A DNA stretch of 64,000 bases, taken from DAHUXT01 sp036378295. GTDB lineage: Bacteria > Chloroflexota > Ktedonobacteria > Ktedonobacterales > JADMIN01. The position numbers and the translations under genes are program-made. This document shows positions 19,290 through 27,217 of this stretch, piece after piece. Each line of letters begins with the position of its first letter. Position 1 is the stretch's first letter. The notes under the pieces are model-generated. The model ran no database searches, was not told the DNA's origin, and was given only the letters and a program-made list of their open reading frames with translations. The stretch lies in contig DASUWS010000203.1 in the NCBI GenBank assembly GCA_036378295.1, positions 1 through 64,000 of the forward strand. The letters run 5' to 3'.

Positions 19290-19792
19290 TACAGAGCGCC
19301 CCTGGACGATATGCATCTTCTGCATCGCCCAGGGAAAGCGGTTGATCCTGGTTGAGCCTGCTCGCTTCGGCACTGCCCACCAGTAGCAGACGATCATCGT
19401 AGACACGATGTGCGAGCGGCACGTCATCGGATTGCTCGCACATCGCATTGCGATAGCTGGAGAGCAGAGCGGCTCCAATGCGCTCCGCCAGGTATGTTTC
19501 CCCAGGTGACGAAGTCAAGCCCGTGCAGTGATCAGCATCCTCTCCTGTTCTGTGCCCATTCCTTGACCAGCCGCCCGTCAACGGACACAATCGTCTCATG
19601 GCGAAAAGAAGAAATCTCGCACGAGTTGTAATGGTACGCGACACGCGAGAATCAGACACAGATATGAGGTGGCACTGGCGCGAATGCGCGTAATCTGTTA
19701 CCCTGAGTGGCACAGGAAGCGGATCTCTCACGCCCCGGCCGGCACTGCTGGCATGGCTGGCATAGAGCTTTGCATCACACTATAGGGGGTGC
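19290..19792. other. Intergenic stretch without a supported gene
   Basis: About 500 bases. A minus-strand frame covers 19243-19731 but lacks a ribosome-binding site and family features and overlaps the preceding gene. I see no tRNA, convincing hairpin or promoter here. Confidence 0.5.
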
Positions 19793-19798
19793 GTGCAC

Positions 19799-20167
19799 AT
19801 GGCGACACAACAGGAGCGAGATGCATTCTTACGCGGCTGGCGCGCTGCCATGGATGAGGTCTTAGCTGTGCTGGCAGCGGAAGCGCATGATTGGGCCGAG
19901 GAGGAGGAGGCTGCCTCCGCCTCAGGCGAATACAAGCTGCCGGGGAGCTTTGCGCTGGAAGAAGTGCGTAGCTCCTTCAAAGGGCGGCACGAGCTACTCG
20001 CCTGGATTACGCAGAACGGCCCCGCGGCATCACACACCAACGATCCCCATATGGCCCAGGCGATGGATGCTCTGGTCGAGGGCCGCGCCACTGATCCGGA
20101 CCGCGCGCTGCTCGGACTCTCCGCATTGAGCAGCGATGAGGCGCCTCCCACGACCGACGGCGAATAG
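19799..20167 (+). CDS. Small acidic hypothetical protein
   Basis: A 122-aa soluble acidic protein beginning MATQQERDAFLRGWRAAMDEVLAVLAAE. It is predicted mostly helical, with an acidic stretch (DWAEEEEAA) and no membrane segment or known motif. The gene stands alone, with a G-rich stretch rather than a classic Shine-Dalgarno before the ATG; a GTG two codons upstream is also possible. Codon use looks like neighbouring genes. Function unknown. Confidence 0.55.
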   Translation: MATQQERDAFLRGWRAAMDEVLAVLAAEAHDWAEEEEAASASGEYKLPGSFALEEVRSSFKGRHELLAWITQNGPAASHTNDPHMAQAMDALVEGRATDPDRALLGLSALSSDEAPPTTDGE

Positions 20168-20269
20168 CGCCTCTCTGCGCCAGCACGCCTCTCCCCTGCT
20201 CGCTCCGCACTGCGGAAGAGAGGAGTAATTCGCACTCCGTTGGGGATGTTGGCATCTGCGGATTCTGCG

Positions 20270-20460
20270 GATCCGGCCCTCTCCCCCGGCCCCTCCCCGA
20301 CACGGGGAGGGGAGCCAGAACGCCAGACGCCCGCGACTGGAATGCCTCCCCTCAGAGGGGGCAGACGCGCGAGCCGTCAGGCTCGGAGCGCGCGTCGAGC
20401 GCGCGCAGCGGCTGCGTCCCATCGGGAGGGTGGCCCGCAGGGCCGGGAGAGGATGACTGA
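20270..20460. repeat. GC-rich hairpin element (intergenic palindromic repeat type)
   Basis: An intergenic block rich in inverted repeats. It contains a perfect 10-bp stem CCCCTCCCCG (20290-20299) / CGGGGAGGGG (20303-20312) with a three-base loop, a second small stem CCCCTC/GAGGGG near 20347-20359, and GGCCCGCAGGGCC near 20430. A short plus-strand frame reads LSPGPSPTRGGE, a phrase seen in many spurious proteins translated from dispersed intergenic repeats. So this is probably one copy of a dispersed repeat, not a gene. The rest of 20168-20603 shows nothing else. Confidence 0.55.
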
Positions 20461-20603
20461 CAACGACCAAACCAGATTTGGTATGATTCGCTGCGCAGAC
20501 ATCGACACCAGCGACCGCATACATCACACAACCGCCCCGCTCATTCTCCGATAGCTGGAAGAAAGAACGGGGCGTCGTATCGCTCAGGAAATCTGCGTCG
20601 CGA

Positions 20604-22148
20604 TCATCCGTCGCTACTTGTGCCAGCGCCTCTGCGCATCCGCCGGAAGAGCACAATCGCTGCCCAGACGATGAGCGCCGCCAGCGAGATCATCGTAGCC
20701 ACGCCAAACGGCGGGAACGGCTCCCGCTCGGTTGCCTCTGTGAGCCTGAGCAGCCCATTGAAGCCGGAGAGCGCCAGCGAGAAGATCCAGAACGTCAGGA
20801 GGATGATGAAGCCGATCAGCCCGAGGAAGCGGAAGGTGTTCGCCAGGACGCGAATGCGGAACACTAGCAGTGTGACCGCGAGTACGATGGCAACTACCGC
20901 CAGGATGCCCCAGATTCCGGCATAGATCACGTATTGATAGGGCCAGCCAAAGGCATCGAGCGTCGCTTTGCAGGCTTCCGGGCAGGTGTGCTGGTCGCTG
21001 AGCAGGTGCAGGTAGAAGCGTGTGTAGCGCGCGGCGGCTGCCACCGCGATGACGCCGAAGAGAATGAGCGCGGGCCAGACGACGTTGCGCAGCGAGTAGA
21101 GCATGTTGTCGAGCGCGAGCCGCAGCCGACGGTTGAGCGCGCTCCGCAGGGTATTGAGAACCGTCAGGCTGACCTGCTCCGAGACGGATTCAGTGCTGGT
21201 TTCGTCAGTGCCCGCCAGCTGCTCAGGCTGCCCAAGCACACGCTCGTCCACGCCACCCACCGCGCCAAAGCCGCTCAACATGGCCGAGAGCGCCAGGATC
21301 AGCAGGCCAAGCGGCAGATAAATCAGCGCTTGAATCGTATCGATGAAGGTCAGCGTGGGCGGATTGGCCATGCCACCGCCGGGAGGCGTGCATGCGCCGA
21401 ACGGCCAGACTGGAACACAATCGTTGATCGGAACGTTAATCGCGAGTAGATCTGAGAACCAAGTCAGAATGTCTGAGCGGAAGAGCAGCGCGAGCAGCGC
21501 CACGAGTGCCGCGCCCGCGATCAGGTCGCCTGAGATCAGTTCTTGCACCGTTGGGTTATCGTCTGGCCCGGCGGTCGTCTTCGTGCCCCCCAGGCCGATG
21601 TCCACGCGCGAATTGATCGGCTTGCCCCGCGCGCTGCGCACCCAGCGGCGGATGGTGTCCACCCAGAAGACCGCGATCAGCGCGAAGTTGATGAAGGCAT
21701 AGAGATACTTGCTTCCGGTGAGTTTCGGCAGCAGCAGGCGGATGTCCAGCACGTTCTGCAGAAAATCTTCCAGCAAGCGCAGGAAATCAACCTTGTAGAA
21801 GTACGTGATGCCGACGATGACCATCGAGATAATCGTCACGATGAGCATAGCCACCAACTCGACCCGCAGCCTCCGGTTGCGCAGTATCGAGATTTCCAGT
21901 GCTATGATCAGCGCGCAGAACCACAGGAAGAGCGGCCACGCCTCTTTGAACACTATCGCCTGAAATGCTGGATCATCCGAATAGCCGAGAAATCCGACAA
22001 GTGCGAAGGCGACGACGCCCGCAAGGCCGAGAACAACCACCACCCAGATGGGATACTGCACGAGAAACGTGCGGCGTCTCTCATCATAGACGTCGGTGAT
22101 CGCGTGCTTGGTACGTGGTGCACCGGTGTCGGGTGAAACTGACAACAT
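20604..22148 (-). CDS. Ten-helix membrane protein of unknown function, paralogue 2
   Basis: A 514-aa polytopic membrane protein. About ten hydrophobic helices can be read, starting after the conserved N-terminal phrase AITDVYDERRRTFLVQYPIW and ending with FRFLGLIGFIILLTFWIFSL and a final helix followed by RRMRR. A soluble loop lies around residues 185-215 (PTVQELISGDLIAG) and another around 305-340. It is clearly paralogous to the gene 89 bp upstream, sharing the N-terminal phrase, SGDLIAGA, PPTL-F-DTIQ-L-YLPLGLL-LAL and the C-terminal phrase. AGGAG precedes the ATG. I do not recognise a family or transport signature. Confidence 0.75.
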   Translation of the reverse strand: MLSVSPDTGAPRTKHAITDVYDERRRTFLVQYPIWVVVVLGLAGVVAFALVGFLGYSDDPAFQAIVFKEAWPLFLWFCALIIALEISILRNRRLRVELVAMLIVTIISMVIVGITYFYKVDFLRLLEDFLQNVLDIRLLLPKLTGSKYLYAFINFALIAVFWVDTIRRWVRSARGKPINSRVDIGLGGTKTTAGPDDNPTVQELISGDLIAGAALVALLALLFRSDILTWFSDLLAINVPINDCVPVWPFGACTPPGGGMANPPTLTFIDTIQALIYLPLGLLILALSAMLSGFGAVGGVDERVLGQPEQLAGTDETSTESVSEQVSLTVLNTLRSALNRRLRLALDNMLYSLRNVVWPALILFGVIAVAAAARYTRFYLHLLSDQHTCPEACKATLDAFGWPYQYVIYAGIWGILAVVAIVLAVTLLVFRIRVLANTFRFLGLIGFIILLTFWIFSLALSGFNGLLRLTEATEREPFPPFGVATMISLAALIVWAAIVLFRRMRRGAGTSSDG

Positions 22149-22237
22149 GGCGTACTCCTAAGAAACTGTCGCCGAATCGGCACTGCGACAGGGGCAATCC
22201 TTCCGCAGGACAGCCCCCGCGACAATCCTTCTGGCGA

Positions 22238-23749
22238 CTATTGCGGCGTGGCGGTCTTCGTACCTGTCTCCGATGATTTGAGCGCGGCCTGGGCAGGCTG
22301 CCCTTTCGCGGCTGGGCGCGCCCGGCGCAGCAGGACAACCGTACCAAAGATGATGAGCAGCACCAGGGAGAGGCCCGTCATCCAGCTAGGCGGGCTGAAT
22401 GGCGTCCGGTCAGACACGTTGACGTTGATGAGCAGTTGATTGACTCCCCAGAGTGCCAGCGAGAAGATCCAGAACGTGAGCAGCACGATAAACCCAATCA
22501 GCCCCAGGAAGCGGAAGGTATTATCCACCACCCGCCAGCGGAAGAGCATCAGCGCCGCCGAGGCAACCATCCCAGCCACCGCGGCCACTCCCCAACCCAG
22601 CGCGGGCAGCACGTAGAACAGCACATCCTGCAGATGCTTGTGGCTATGCAGATAGGCCTGGCTGTTGGTCGAAAGCTCCGCCAGCGCGTAGGTGGCCAGG
22701 AAGAGCAGCACCGGCCAGCCGATGTAGCGGAACGCCAGCGCCAGATTGGCAAGCAGCAACCGGAGGCGGCGGTCGAGCGCGGCTCGCAGCGTATCGATGA
22801 CGGTCTCGGTCACGTCGGAGGCTACCGCGCCGGTGCTGGTGGAGTTTTCTGGCTTCATCATGATGAGCGACTCTTCCGAGTGATGCTCATTCACGCCTTG
22901 CAACGCGCCCAGCCCGCTAACCGTCGCCGTCAGCGCCAGAACCAGCAGACCCAGCGGCAGGTAGAGCAGCGTCTGGATCAGATCCATGAAGCTGAGGGTT
23001 GGCGGGTTGCCTGGGCCAGCGCCCGGAGCGACACAGGTGCCAAGCGGCCAGGAGACGGTGCAGCTATCAATCACGACGCCCTGCTGGTGGATGAAGAGCG
23101 TGATGATCTGCGGCTCGAAGAGGAAGGAGAGCAGCAGCGCCAGCACGGCACCCGCGATCAGGTCGCCGGAGATCAACTCTTGCAGCGACGGCATCTCATT
23201 GTCGCGCTCGCCACGTCCTCCATAGCCAAAGCCGATATCAACCCCAGGGTTAGGAGCCTGGCCGCGCGCCCGGCGAATCCACCGGCGAATGGTATCGGCC
23301 CAAAAGATGCCAATCAAGCCAAAATTGACCAGCGTGTAGGTCCATTGGCTGCTCGCAAGGGCGCGGAGTAGTCTGCCCTGTTGCAGCAGTTGGCGCAGAA
23401 TCTCTGGCAATGACTGGTTGAAGTAGGTGATACCGATGAAAACGACGGCAAACAGGCTCATGATCAGCGTGGCGATCAACCGCTTGCGCAATGACTGGTG
23501 GCGGAAGATCGAGATTTGCAGCGTGATCAGCAGCGCGCAGAACCAGAGGAAGAGCAGCCATGGCTGGAAGAGCGGCTCGGACCTGTTGTAGCCAAGATAG
23601 CCGGTCAGAGCGATAATGAAGACACCCGAAAGGCTCAGGCCGAGGATGACCCAGATGGGATATTGAATAAGGAATGTTCGTCGCTCCACATCGTACAGGT
23701 CCGTGATCGCCCGATTGGCCCGCCGCGAACTGACTGCTGAATCTGGCAT
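22238..23749 (-). CDS. Ten-helix membrane protein of unknown function, paralogue 1
   Basis: A 503-aa polytopic membrane protein, the first of a tandem pair. It shares with its neighbour the start AITDLYDVERRTFLIQYPIW, the loop LQELISGDLIAGAVL, the segment PPTLSFMDLIQTLLYLPLGLL and the end TFRFLGLIGFIVLLTFWIFSLAL. Divergence elsewhere is large, so the duplication is not recent. GGAGGAGA precedes the ATG. The 88-bp gap and shared strand suggest co-transcription. The proteins could form a hetero-oligomer in the membrane (inference); no catalytic residues stand out. Confidence 0.75.
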   Translation of the reverse strand: MPDSAVSSRRANRAITDLYDVERRTFLIQYPIWVILGLSLSGVFIIALTGYLGYNRSEPLFQPWLLFLWFCALLITLQISIFRHQSLRKRLIATLIMSLFAVVFIGITYFNQSLPEILRQLLQQGRLLRALASSQWTYTLVNFGLIGIFWADTIRRWIRRARGQAPNPGVDIGFGYGGRGERDNEMPSLQELISGDLIAGAVLALLLSFLFEPQIITLFIHQQGVVIDSCTVSWPLGTCVAPGAGPGNPPTLSFMDLIQTLLYLPLGLLVLALTATVSGLGALQGVNEHHSEESLIMMKPENSTSTGAVASDVTETVIDTLRAALDRRLRLLLANLALAFRYIGWPVLLFLATYALAELSTNSQAYLHSHKHLQDVLFYVLPALGWGVAAVAGMVASAALMLFRWRVVDNTFRFLGLIGFIVLLTFWIFSLALWGVNQLLINVNVSDRTPFSPPSWMTGLSLVLLIIFGTVVLLRRARPAAKGQPAQAALKSSETGTKTATPQ

Positions 23750-24092
23750 GTCTTCTCCTCCACTCCACCCATGGCCGCCGGTTTGCCTGCCCGCCGACTA
23801 CGCCAGCATCCGGCGCGTCGTCCAGAGCGCAGCCATCGCGAGAGGTCGCTAGAATCTCTCCAAACATACAGACGAAAAAATGGATGAGTGCGCGCATGCC
23901 AGCTCATACGCCCAGACACGGAAATCATGGCATGCGGACTATTCGCGTGCCTGCCTATCAGGCAATACGCACGCAAGGGGCAAACTCTCCCCCAACAATA
24001 CCCCCTTACTATACATGGCGAGGGCTCGGTTGGGAAGTGTGAGATTCAACACCGGCAACAACGCGGCAGAGTCTTCCGCGGAGATGCGGCAG
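23750..24092. other. Intergenic stretch, 343 bp
   Basis: It lies between the end of murA and the start of the membrane paralogue pair, both minus strand. I see only a small palindrome GCCTATCAGGC near 23951-23961 and TATAGT-like boxes near 24010; no gene or clear terminator. Confidence 0.4.
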
Positions 24093-25556
24093 CTACCGAA
24101 CGGTGGGGACCCGCTCGATCTTCGCGCCGAGGGAGCGCAGCTTGGCGTCGAGGTGATCATAGCCACGCTCGATGTGCTCGATGCCATGCACCGTCGAGGT
24201 GCCCTTGGCGCAGAGAGCCGCCAGAATATACGCGGCGCCAGCGCGGATATCGGGCATCGTCAGCTCGGCGGCATGCAGTGGCGTTGGCCCGCGCACGACA
24301 CAGCTATGGTGGAAGTCGCTCTCGCGGAAGCGACAGGGAATCTCGCCCAGGCATCGCGTGAAAAGGCCCGTATCAGCGCCCATGCGGTTGAGATCCTGGG
24401 TGTAGCCGAAGCGGTCCTCATAGATCGTCTCATGAATGACCGACATCCCCCGCGCCTGCGTCAGCAACAGGGTGAAGGGCTGCTGCCAGTCCGTCATAAA
24501 GCCGGGATGGACATCGGTTTCGAGCGCGATGGGGCGCGGCGGCTCGTCGCCACCAAAGAAGCAGATGGCGTCATCCTCGACCGTGAAATCCAGCCCGACC
24601 CGATAGAGTGTATTGAGGAAGGTGAGCAGCATTCCCTGTTCCGCACCGATGACCCGCACGTTGCCATGGGTGAGATAGGCGGCGATGGCCAACGAAACCG
24701 CCTCGTTGCGGTCGGTGATGACGCGATGATCCGCGCCGTGCAGCCGCTGAACGCCTTCTACGACAATCTTGCGATCGACACGCTGCTCGATGATAGCGCC
24801 CATCTTCTGAAGGAATTTGATGAGGTCAATGATCTCCGGCTCGATGGCGGCGTTGGCGATAACCGTCACGCCACGGGCGAGCGTCGCGGCGATGATCAGC
24901 GTCTCGGTAGCCATCACGCTGGGGAATGGCAGCTCAATCGTCGTGCCTTTGAGGCCACTCGTGCTCAGGTGATACACACCATCCCGAAAATCCAGCACCG
25001 CGCCCATCCGCTGCAAGCCATCCAGATGAAAGTTGATCGGGCGGGGGCCGATGCGATCGCCACCGGGAGCGGGAATCACAGCGTGGCCGGCGCGGTGCAG
25101 CAGGGGGCCAGTGGTCAGCACGGCGAGCCGGTTTTTGCGCCCGAGCGCCAGCGGCACCACGGTATTATCGAGAGTGCTGGCGCGCACCCTGACGATGCTC
25201 TCTTCCAGCCAGGTGACTTCCGCGCCTAGCGCGCGCAAGACGCGTTCGGTGATCGTGACATCCCCCAGACCGGCAGGCATATGGCGCAGGGTACAGGGAT
25301 CTTCGGTGAGGAGCGCCGCGACCATCAGCTTCGTGGCGGCATTCTTCGCGCCGCTATTGCGTACCTCGCCCTTGAGCGGAATCCCGCCTTCGATCAGGTA
25401 ACAAGCGTTGTCCTGCTCGCCCTCTTGCTCGTCTTCCGCTGCCATATCCAGAGGAAGTGTGCCGACCTCCGCAAGATCACGCGAGACTGCCCCCGCGCCG
25501 CGATTCTGCCGCGGCGCGCGCTGGCGAACATTTTGCCGTCCCCTGGCTCTATCCAT
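24093..25556 (-). CDS. murA: UDP-N-acetylglucosamine 1-carboxyvinyltransferase (MurA), Asp at the fosfomycin-target position
   Basis: First committed enzyme of peptidoglycan synthesis, adding enolpyruvate from PEP to UDP-GlcNAc in the cytosol. Family features are RNSGAKNAATKLMVAALL (KN pair), GFMTDWQQPF and DIRAGAAYILAAL (C-terminal Arg). The catalytic loop reads PGGDRIGPRPINFH, where most MurA proteins have PGGCAIG; the residue aligned with E. coli Cys115 is Asp (residue 167 here). Asp at this site is active but insensitive to fosfomycin in mycobacteria and chlamydiae. The protein carries an extra basic, then acidic N-terminal extension of about 50 residues. The start has GGGAGGG upstream. 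No other mur gene is adjacent. Confidence 0.92.
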   Translation of the reverse strand: MDRARGRQNVRQRAPRQNRGAGAVSRDLAEVGTLPLDMAAEDEQEGEQDNACYLIEGGIPLKGEVRNSGAKNAATKLMVAALLTEDPCTLRHMPAGLGDVTITERVLRALGAEVTWLEESIVRVRASTLDNTVVPLALGRKNRLAVLTTGPLLHRAGHAVIPAPGGDRIGPRPINFHLDGLQRMGAVLDFRDGVYHLSTSGLKGTTIELPFPSVMATETLIIAATLARGVTVIANAAIEPEIIDLIKFLQKMGAIIEQRVDRKIVVEGVQRLHGADHRVITDRNEAVSLAIAAYLTHGNVRVIGAEQGMLLTFLNTLYRVGLDFTVEDDAICFFGGDEPPRPIALETDVHPGFMTDWQQPFTLLLTQARGMSVIHETIYEDRFGYTQDLNRMGADTGLFTRCLGEIPCRFRESDFHHSCVVRGPTPLHAAELTMPDIRAGAAYILAALCAKGTSTVHGIEHIERGYDHLDAKLRSLGAKIERVPTVR

Positions 25557-25716
25557 CTCATGACCCTCCCTGGCCTGCCAGCCAGACGACCTTGCTCAAC
25601 TTCATCTACACAGAACGCTTGTTTTTCATTGCCCTGCCAGCATAAGCGTCATACGCGGCGCTGTCAACGCGTGGCGCGCACTCATGAACCATTGGGTAAG
25701 CGGGCACACAAGACCA

Positions 25717-27189
25717 TTACGACCCTGGATGTGGCGGCGGCGGCGCGACCAGCCAGCGGAAGGCGCGCGACTTTGGCGGCTTCGGTGGGGTGTGTGGCAT
25801 CCCGCTCGCTGGACCGTCCAGTGTATCGAGCAACGCGTTGACGCTCTGCGCCACGCCTTCCACCATCAGATACCCTGACGGCTTGACGGCATCGCCGACC
25901 AGATAGAGGCCCGTAATGCCAGTCGCTGGCGCGACATCCTCGCCCTGCATCGCCCGGTTGACTGGCCACTCCCCGCGATACTGGCTCATCGTCAGAATTG
26001 TCACCTTCGTGCCGAAGTCATCGCCAAAAAGCCGCCGCAGATCGGCACGAGCCGCCTCGCGCTCCGCGTTCACGTCGTCGCTACGCATCAACTGATGGGT
26101 AATCAGGAGATGCTTGCCCGGAGGCGCCAGACGGCGATCACTGTTGGAAGGCTGCACAATGCCCGCGATACGCTCGGTATCCAGACAATACATGATGCCG
26201 CGATGGGGGATGATTGACTCGTCACTGAGCAAATGCACCTTCAGCCCACTGGCGACCGCGCGCGGCGCGGATGCCTCCGCACTGTTGAGACGAGCGAACT
26301 CGCCTCCCGGCAGCGGAACACGCTCGCGGACCGCCATCGCACCCGCCGCCGCTGTCGCACTCTCGGGAACGGCCACCAGCCGGCGCGTTGCCCACGGGCC
26401 AATGTTGCTAATGACCATCGGTGCGCGCAGCAAGGCTTCCTCGCCCGTCTGCCTCGCACGCACCCGCACGCCGCTCACCGCGCCAGCAGCCTGCTCGATG
26501 GCAATCACATCGTGCTGCAACCGCAGGTCAGCGCCGCCTGCTACCACTCGCCGCTCCAGCTCGCCCGTGAGCGCGGCGCAGCCTCCATCCACAATGCCCG
26601 GTGCGCCGTAACGGAACATATTCTTCGTCGTCTCGACGATCTCTGGATAGAGCACGTCGTCGAGATCGATGCTGAGCGCGAAATGGCAGACACGCTCGAA
26701 ATAGGCGTACAACTCTGGCGAGGTCTTCCGGCTGATGCGGCTGTCAAGCCACTCGCGGTAGGTCTGCGTATGCTCCTCGGGCCGGGGCTGCCGCAGCAAC
26801 ATCGCTCCGCCCAGCCGCACGAACTCCGCGAACTGGCGCGGGCCAAGCACGCCCGCCAGTTGCAGCACTGAGCGGCAGACATACTGGCGACCACGCGCAT
26901 GGAACGATGCGAACACTTCAGAGTCGTGGATGCGATGGGGAACGCCGAGCGCGCGTAGCATCGCCGCCAGCTCGCCATTCGTGCCGAAGGGCAGCATATG
27001 AACCGCCCCCGTGCTGACCTGCGCCCCCTGGAATGTCTTGGCGGTGAAACGGCCCCCAGGGTGCGCCAGGCGCTCAACGATGGCGACTCGGCGACCACGC
27101 CGCAGGAACTGCGCGGCGGAAAGCAGTCCGCCGAGTCCAGCGCCGATCACCACCACGTCATAGTCGCGATAGTCGCGTATGTCTGCCAT
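25717..27189 (-). CDS. FAD-dependent oxidoreductase, phytoene-desaturase/CrtI-like
   Basis: A 490-aa flavoprotein of the amino-oxidase / CrtI superfamily. The N-terminal dinucleotide fold is DVVVIGAGLGGLLSAAQFLRRG with ERLAHPGGR; the C-terminal FAD segment is GLYLVGDAVKPSGYLMVEGVAQS. Related enzymes desaturate or isomerise carotenoids or oxidise all-trans-retinol; without neighbouring carotenoid genes the substrate is not assignable. A short Pro-rich C-terminal tail follows. GAGGA sits very close to the ATG. The FHA gene is 28 bp upstream on the same strand, so the two may be co-transcribed. Confidence 0.85.
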   Translation of the reverse strand: MADIRDYRDYDVVVIGAGLGGLLSAAQFLRRGRRVAIVERLAHPGGRFTAKTFQGAQVSTGAVHMLPFGTNGELAAMLRALGVPHRIHDSEVFASFHARGRQYVCRSVLQLAGVLGPRQFAEFVRLGGAMLLRQPRPEEHTQTYREWLDSRISRKTSPELYAYFERVCHFALSIDLDDVLYPEIVETTKNMFRYGAPGIVDGGCAALTGELERRVVAGGADLRLQHDVIAIEQAAGAVSGVRVRARQTGEEALLRAPMVISNIGPWATRRLVAVPESATAAAGAMAVRERVPLPGGEFARLNSAEASAPRAVASGLKVHLLSDESIIPHRGIMYCLDTERIAGIVQPSNSDRRLAPPGKHLLITHQLMRSDDVNAEREAARADLRRLFGDDFGTKVTILTMSQYRGEWPVNRAMQGEDVAPATGITGLYLVGDAVKPSGYLMVEGVAQSVNALLDTLDGPASGMPHTPPKPPKSRAFRWLVAPPPPHPGS

Positions 27190-27217
27190 AGGTCCTCAGA
27201 GCCAGCGCTAGGCCACG

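Noticed and set aside
18975..19478. Minus-strand frame across the end of the propeller gene
   Set aside because: It is antisense to a well-supported gene, with no start signal.
19243..19731. 162-codon minus-strand frame after the beta-propeller gene
   Set aside because: No start signal, no recognisable domain, atypical composition, and overlap with the end of the preceding gene.
20240..20554. 104-codon plus-strand frame reading LSPGPSPTRGGE
   Set aside because: It lies on GC-rich hairpins and reads the phrase typical of translated intergenic repeats; no ribosome-binding site.
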